DNA from: Pseudomonadota bacterium
GTDB taxonomy: Bacteria; Pseudomonadota; Gammaproteobacteria; Burkholderiales; Ferrovaceae
NCBI GenBank assembly: GCA_021805725.1
Contig: JAJZEH010000007.1
Location: forward strand, 1 to 64,000
DNA length: 64,000 nt
Reading direction: 5' to 3'
In this document: piece by piece, positions 60,424-64,000 of the stretch
Numbering within the stretch: position 1 is the first letter of the stretch
Layout: every line of letters starts with the position of its first letter
Notes under the pieces: generated by a model
What the model saw: only the letters and a program-made list of their open reading frames with translations
What the model was told of the DNA's origin: nothing
Databases searched by the model: none
Program-made: the position numbers and the translations under genes

Positions 60424-60600
60424 ATGAAAGACCAGATATTTCTGCCTCGACGCCGAGCGTTGGCGTTCGCATCAACGCTGTTTTTATCGGGCTGCGGACT
60501 CAAGAGCGCCTTGACGCTCCCTCCACCGCCGCCTGTACGATCGACAACACCCCAGCCGGATACCCCTAAACCCAAGACCCCCGACGCCTCCTCGCCATAA
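60424..60600 (+). CDS. lptM: LptM-like small lipoprotein
   Basis: 58 residues. Lipoprotein signal with lipobox FLSGC, mature start CGLKSALTLPPPPP, then a Pro-rich tail. LptM (YifL) helps LptD disulfide assembly, and its typical neighbour is lysA or dapF, as here. The stop shares a base with the lysA ATG (TAATG). The ribosome site is weak. A longer in-frame reading is unlikely. Confidence 0.8.
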   Translation: MKDQIFLPRRRALAFASTLFLSGCGLKSALTLPPPPPVRSTTPQPDTPKPKTPDASSP

Positions 60601-61871
60601 TGCACGATACCTTCCTGCCTCCTGGCATCACCCGTCTGCATGGGGTGCTGCACGTCGAATCCCTGCCCCTGACCAATCTGGCGGAGCGCTTCGGAACGCC
60701 TTGTTACATCTACTCGAAATCCGCCATCACGGCCGCATTCAACGAATTTGAACAAGCGTTTGCGTCGCTTCGCCCGTTGATCTGCTACGCCGTCAAGGCC
60801 AATGGCAACCTTGGCATATTAAGCCTGCTGGCAAAGCTGGGCGCCGGATTTGACATCGTTTCAGGAGGCGAACTCAGCCGTGTTCTAGCCGCAGGCGGCG
60901 CCCCTGGAAAAGTGGTGTTCTCGGGAGTGGGCAAATCTGCCTCCGAGATGGCGCAAGCGCTCCGCGCAGGGGTGTTGTGCTTCAACGTGGAGTCTGCAGC
61001 CGAGCTGGAGCGCCTATCGCAGGTTGCCTCGAATCTGGGTCTTCGCGCACCCATATCACTGCGGGTCAATCCCGACGTTGATCCGGGTACCCACCCCTAC
61101 ATCGCCACCGGACTCAAGGAAAGCAAGTTCGGTGTGGCTTATGCAGACGCCCTGGCGCTCTATCAACATGCAGTCCGGCTTCCCGGCATTCAAGTCACCG
61201 GCATCGACTGTCATATCGGCTCGCAAATTACCGAACTCCCCCCGTTCATCGCGGCCCTTGAAAAGATCCTGGCGCTGGTGGACCAACTGGCGCAAGCGGG
61301 CATCCCGCTACAGCACCTGGACCTGGGAGGCGGGGTGGGTATTCGCTATCGCGACGAAACTCCCATTGTCCTCAGAGACTATGCCCGCGAAGTGTCCTCT
61401 CGACTGAAGGGGTTTGGCGGGCGCCTGTTGCTCGAGCCCGGACGCCGCATCGTAGGCAACGGAGGGCTGTTGCTGACGCGCGTGGAGTACCTTAAATCCT
61501 CTGTGGGGCACTGCTTTGCCATTGTGGATGCCGCCATGAACGATTTGATCCGCCCCTCGCTCTATGAGGCCTGGCATGAAATCCTTCCCGTCACCGAGGG
61601 CACCACCGCCACAACATTGGTGGACATTGTAGGCCCCGTGTGCGAGACCGGTGACATCCTGGGACGCGCCCGCAAACTTGCGGTATCCCAGGGAGACCTC
61701 CTGGCCATCCTCTCGGCAGGCGCTTATGGCGCTTCCATGGGCTCGAATTACAACGCCCGCCCGCGTCCCCCGGAAATTCTGGTAGACGGGGATCGCGCTC
61801 ATCTGATCCGCCGTCGGGAAGCCATCGAAGACCTCTTCCGTGACGAATTGCCGGTCAGGGAGGACTTATAA
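60600..61871 (+). CDS. lysA: Diaminopimelate decarboxylase
   Basis: Final step of lysine synthesis, PLP-dependent. 423 residues of fold type III (alanine racemase-like barrel plus beta domain). CYAVKANGNLGILSLL carries the PLP lysine, then DIVSGGELSRVL, HIGSQI, LDLGGGVGIRY and the C-terminal GPVCETGDILG with a substrate cysteine. No LysR regulator is adjacent. Confidence 0.96.
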   Translation: MHDTFLPPGITRLHGVLHVESLPLTNLAERFGTPCYIYSKSAITAAFNEFEQAFASLRPLICYAVKANGNLGILSLLAKLGAGFDIVSGGELSRVLAAGGAPGKVVFSGVGKSASEMAQALRAGVLCFNVESAAELERLSQVASNLGLRAPISLRVNPDVDPGTHPYIATGLKESKFGVAYADALALYQHAVRLPGIQVTGIDCHIGSQITELPPFIAALEKILALVDQLAQAGIPLQHLDLGGGVGIRYRDETPIVLRDYAREVSSRLKGFGGRLLLEPGRRIVGNGGLLLTRVEYLKSSVGHCFAIVDAAMNDLIRPSLYEAWHEILPVTEGTTATTLVDIVGPVCETGDILGRARKLAVSQGDLLAILSAGAYGASMGSNYNARPRPPEILVDGDRAHLIRRREAIEDLFRDELPVREDL

Positions 61872-61904
61872 GCGCCCTCAACATTTTAAAATTGGCAATT
61901 CAGT

Positions 61905-61933
61905 AAATTTAGTATCGTATCAATACTAAATTT
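61905..61933. promoter_or_regulatory. 29-bp perfect palindrome of the MarR-associated motif
   Basis: Arms AAATTTAGTAT and ATACTAAATTT (11 bp each, perfect) around CGTATCA. The central part is the same motif as the sites flanking marR. It lies 34 bases after lysA and 210 bases before the histone H1-like gene. Not GC-rich and without a T-run pattern typical of a terminator, so an operator is the better reading. Confidence 0.65.
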
Positions 61934-62143
61934 CGCATGATCAGTCAAAATAATCTTTGTTATGCATCGTCGAATGCTCCTATCCGCATTTTTCTGAAAT
62001 AGAATCCAATCACCAAGAGGCATGCACTGATTTTCACAAGTGCCCTTTGTGTGGGTTCATCGGAAAGATCGATTGGTCCCACTTGGTAGTGCGATGCACG
62101 AACGATCTGGAACAACCGATCAATACTGACTAAGGAGTCAACG
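61934..62143. other. Leader region of the histone-like gene
   Basis: 210 bases after the palindrome with no ORF. TAGAAT (62000-62005) is a possible -10 but lacks a -35. TCAATACT (62120-62127) repeats the operator half-site, and AAGGAG (62132-62137) is the ribosome site. Confidence 0.35.
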
Positions 62144-62725
62144 ATGGTAGCAGCCAAAAAGAAACCCGCAGCAAAAAAACCTGCGGCTAAGAAAACAGTC
62201 GCAAAGAAAGCCGCAGCCCCCAAGAAGGCCGTAGCCAAGAAAGCTGCAGCCCCCAAGAAGGCCGCAGCCAAGAAACCAGCAGCCAAGAAGGCCGTAGCGA
62301 AGAAGAAGCCGGCAGCCAAGAAGGCCGCCCCAAAGAAAGCCGCTGCCAAGAAGCCAGTAGCCAAGAAGGCCGCCGCCAAGAAACCGGCAGCCAAGAAAGC
62401 CGCTCCCAAGAAAGCCGCTGCCAAAAAGCCGGTAGCCAAGAAGGCCGCCGCCAAGAAACCGGCAGCCAAGAAAGCCGCTCCCAAGAAAGCCGCGGCTAAA
62501 AAGCCGGCAGCCAAAAAGGCCGCTGCCAAGAAACCAGCTGCCAAAAAGGCCGCTGCCAAGAAACCAGCTGCCAAAAAGCCGGCTGCCAAGCCTGCAGTGA
62601 AGAAGGTTGCCGCCAAAAAGCCGGCCGCGAAGCCCGCGATGGCCAAGCCGGCCGCACCGAAGCCAGTAGTGGCTCCGACGGTAGCGCCGATCATCTCAAC
62701 CCCTTTGATCAAGCCGATGTTCTAG
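62144..62725 (+). CDS. Histone H1-like Lys/Ala/Pro-repeat DNA-binding protein
   Basis: 193 residues made almost wholly of Lys-Lys-Ala/Pro repeats (AAKKPAAKK type), very basic, followed by an uncharged [20 protein letters not shown] tail. Resembles bacterial H1-like nucleoid proteins of betaproteobacteria. Not a transmembrane or enzymatic protein. AAGGAG 7-9 bases before the ATG is clear. Internal 75-bp tandem repeat, so the copy number may vary. A TCAATACT half-site lies 17-24 bases upstream. Confidence 0.85.
   Translation: MVAAKKKPAAKKPAAKKTVAKKAAAPKKAVAKKAAAPKKAAAKKPAAKKAVAKKKPAAKKAAPKKAAAKKPVAKKAAAKKPAAKKAAPKKAAAKKPVAKKAAAKKPAAKKAAPKKAAAKKPAAKKAAAKKPAAKKAAAKKPAAKKPAAKPAVKKVAAKKPAAKPAMAKPAAPKPVVAPTVAPIISTPLIKPMF
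62357..62506. repeat. 75-bp tandem duplication inside the histone-like gene
   Basis: Two copies (62357-62431 and 62432-62506), nearly identical (differing in the last codons), encode a 25-residue repeat of the Lys/Ala/Pro pattern. In-frame unit length means expansion or loss keeps the reading frame. Confidence 0.9.
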
Positions 62726-62739
62726 GCAGGATCAGGCTT

Positions 62740-62783
62740 CACCGGACACCGCACCCGTCAGGGTGCGACGTCCGGTGGTTTTG
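62740..62783 (+). terminator. Rho-independent terminator after the histone-like gene
   Basis: CACCGGAC pairs with GTCCGGTG, with a second inner stem GCACCC/GGGTGC, followed by GTTTTG. About 14 bases after the stop. Confidence 0.8.
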
Positions 62784-62812
62784 TGGGTTCGTGCAGGCAA
62801 ACTGGAATTGAG

Positions 62813-63520
62813 TTAACGCGGTATGGCAACCAGCGTCATGCGTGCTTCAATGACGTCTGTCTTTTCCAGCAACCTTTCGGATTCCCCGTGACGATCGAAA
62901 TATCTAGGGCTCGGGATCATGGACGCCAGCCGTGCTGCCTGCGACGCATTCAAATTGCTCATGGGCTCCTGGTAGTAATGCCGGGTTGCAGCTGCGCAGC
63001 CAAACAGCCCATCCCCCCATTCAATCACGTTCAAATACACCTCCAGGATGCGCCTTTTGCTCCAGGTGGCCTCGATCATGACAGTGATGACGGCTTCTTG
63101 TGCCTTGCGCCAGAGGCTGCGTTGTCCTGACAGGAACATATTTTTGGCCAGTTGCTGGGTAATGGTGGAACCGCCAGCGACCGCTTTACCACGATGGATG
63201 TCCTTTTCCAGGGCGCGGCGCATCCCGTCCCAGTCAAAGCCGTGATGTGCCACAAATCCCGAATCTTCTGCAGCAACGACCGCACGCTTCAAGCTATCCG
63301 GAATATGCTCATAGGCCACCCAGGGATGCGGCAGGATATCGCCCTTGCCCGTGGCCATGCGCGATTCGGCGCGGATCTTCATGAAGGACGTTCTTTCAGG
63401 ATTGTGGCCCTTCCACCAAAGCACCTGGACAAAGATCCAGCCTTCCCATAGCACCAATAGCAGCAATGACCAAAGCAGCAGTCGCAACCCCCAGCGAATC
63501 AGGCGATGCAAACGGTTCAC
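62813..63520 (-). CDS. mtgA: Monofunctional biosynthetic peptidoglycan transglycosylase
   Basis: 235 residues: an N-terminal membrane helix (LRLLLWSLLLLVLWEGWIF), then a GT51 domain with catalytic Glu in AAEDSGFVAHHGFDWDGMRRAL, the GGSTITQQLAKNMFLS and KRRILEVYLNVIEWGDGLFG motifs. No transpeptidase domain. Start overlaps the aroE stop by four bases (ATGA). Confidence 0.95.
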   Translation of the reverse strand: MNRLHRLIRWGLRLLLWSLLLLVLWEGWIFVQVLWWKGHNPERTSFMKIRAESRMATGKGDILPHPWVAYEHIPDSLKRAVVAAEDSGFVAHHGFDWDGMRRALEKDIHRGKAVAGGSTITQQLAKNMFLSGQRSLWRKAQEAVITVMIEATWSKRRILEVYLNVIEWGDGLFGCAAATRHYYQEPMSNLNASQAARLASMIPSPRYFDRHGESERLLEKTDVIEARMTLVAIPR

Positions 63521-64000
63521 CCCAACTCGTTCCGCAACTGCTGCAACACCGGGGCTGTGGGTGGAAAAACATGACGCCAGAGGTAAAAAGATTCTGCGGC
63601 TTGCTCCACCAGCATGCCCAGGCCATCTGCAAGGAAGGGCGCCCCCTGGGCTTTTGCCAGCTTGAGAAATGGCGTCAGGCCCTTGCCATACATCATGTCG
63701 TAGGCCAGCGTTTCTGGACCAAACACGCCATTCGGTATTACAGGCGCGGCACCCGTAAGGCTGCTGGAGGTGGCATTGATGACGAGTTCAAAATGCATCT
63801 TCGGAATGTCATCCAACCCGCAAGCCACGGCACGATCCAGAAGATCGTCCCCAATCGCGCCGGATGCCCTCAATTCGGCAAGTATCGCGATCGCACGTGC
63901 TGCCGTTCTATTGGCGATCACAAGTCGTGTCGGTCGTTCTGCCAATAGGGGCTGCACTACGCCGCGCGCCGCACCGCCCGCACCCAGCAGAAGGATGTTT
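63517..64000 (-). CDS. aroE: Shikimate dehydrogenase, C-terminal part (5' end outside the window)
   Basis: The reading frame runs from beyond 64000 with LLLGAGGAARGVVQPLL (NADP-binding Gly-rich loop), VIANRTAARAIAIL, and ends with YDMMYGKGLTPFLKLAKAQGA. Forms shikimate from dehydroshikimate in the aromatic pathway. Overlaps mtgA by four bases. The N-terminal substrate domain is not in the window. Confidence 0.93.
   Translation of the reverse strand, partial: NILLLGAGGAARGVVQPLLAERPTRLVIANRTAARAIAILAELRASGAIGDDLLDRAVACGLDDIPKMHFELVINATSSSLTGAAPVIPNGVFGPETLAYDMMYGKGLTPFLKLAKAQGAPFLADGLGMLVEQAAESFYLWRHVFPPTAPVLQQLRNELG

Noticed and set aside
61872..61933. The palindrome at 61905 as the lysA terminator
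   Set aside because: It is AT-rich, with no GC stem and no terminal T-run in the expected place. Sequence relation to the marR promoter favours an operator.
62144..62640. Regular repeats that could suggest a CRISPR array
   Set aside because: The repeats are codon-sized, in frame with a protein and have no spacers of constant length. There are no cas genes.
61960..62712. A 250-residue minus-strand reading frame opposite the histone-like gene
   Set aside because: It is the reverse frame of the Lys/Ala/Pro repeats, made of Ala/Phe/Leu/Gly repeats, with no ribosome site. It only mirrors the real gene.

Overview
The window is a gene-dense stretch of a betaproteobacterial chromosome with a GC content I would judge by eye in the mid-to-high 50s. 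The assignment rests on gene order: mlaFEDCB, an ABC exporter, a BolA gene, murA, hisGDCBHAFIE, a HIT gene, tatABC, htrA, petABC and sspAB run as one conserved block, and kdsD-kdsC-lptC-lptA-lptB-rpoN-hpf-ptsN-hprK-rapZ forms a second. Both are typical of the Burkholderiales/Nitrosomonadales. Almost every gene is housekeeping. I see no prophage, insertion sequence, CRISPR array or integron.

Layout. 1-6.8 kb: partial tRNA-Tyr, a GtrA/GtrB-type lipid-sugar pair, a lipoprotein, the oxidative pentose phosphate genes gnd-zwf-pgl, a small outer-membrane barrel, an AT-richer methyltransferase and tRNA-Thr. 6.8-13.7 kb: sspAB, the bc1 complex petABC, a DegS-like protease, tatABC and a HIT protein. 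13.7-21.5 kb: the complete histidine operon and murA. 21.5-26.3 kb: BolA, a two-gene ABC exporter and the Mla lipid transport genes without mlaA. 26.4-35.9 kb: a Kef-type antiporter diverging from KDO/LPS export genes, rpoN, hpf and the nitrogen PTS branch. 35.8-49.1 kb: mutY, tRNA-Gly, thiSG, trmB, ogt, hemW, rdgB, rph, yicC, gmk, rpoZ, spoT, ridA, recG and ubiA. 49.1-55.6 kb: a second small barrel, PBP4, groESL behind a perfect CIRCE operator, and DUF485-actP. 55.6-64 kb: a DnaQ-like exonuclease, a cNMP/CBS/DUF294 protein, argH, a cysteine-rich MarR regulator, lptM-lysA, a histone H1-like Lys/Ala/Pro repeat protein, mtgA and the 3' part of aroE.

How the genes work together. Much of the window serves the envelope: peptidoglycan (murA, dacB, mtgA), KDO and LPS transport (kdsD, kdsC, lptCAB, lptM), phospholipid trafficking (mla), Tat export of the Rieske protein, and periplasmic quality control (htrA). 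Stress and growth control are also well represented (spoT, rpoZ, hpf, rpoN, ptsN, hprK, rapZ, sspAB, groESL).

The least explained part is 59.5-62.7 kb. A MarR-family regulator carries a five-cysteine C-terminal tail. Its promoter (TTGACA, 17 bp, TAGTAT) is overlapped by two copies of AATACTAT and predicts a leaderless transcript. A related site lies 50 bp away, and a perfect 11-bp-arm palindrome of the same motif lies upstream of the histone-like gene. I read this as a small candidate regulon linking a thiol- or metal-sensing repressor to a nucleoid protein. Other points worth attention are repeated GGGGTATTC half-sites in the petA/htrA intergenic region, a 23-bp divergent promoter between the antiporter and kdsD, a 31-codon ORF coupled to DUF485, and five convergent gene pairs whose ends abut or overlap.
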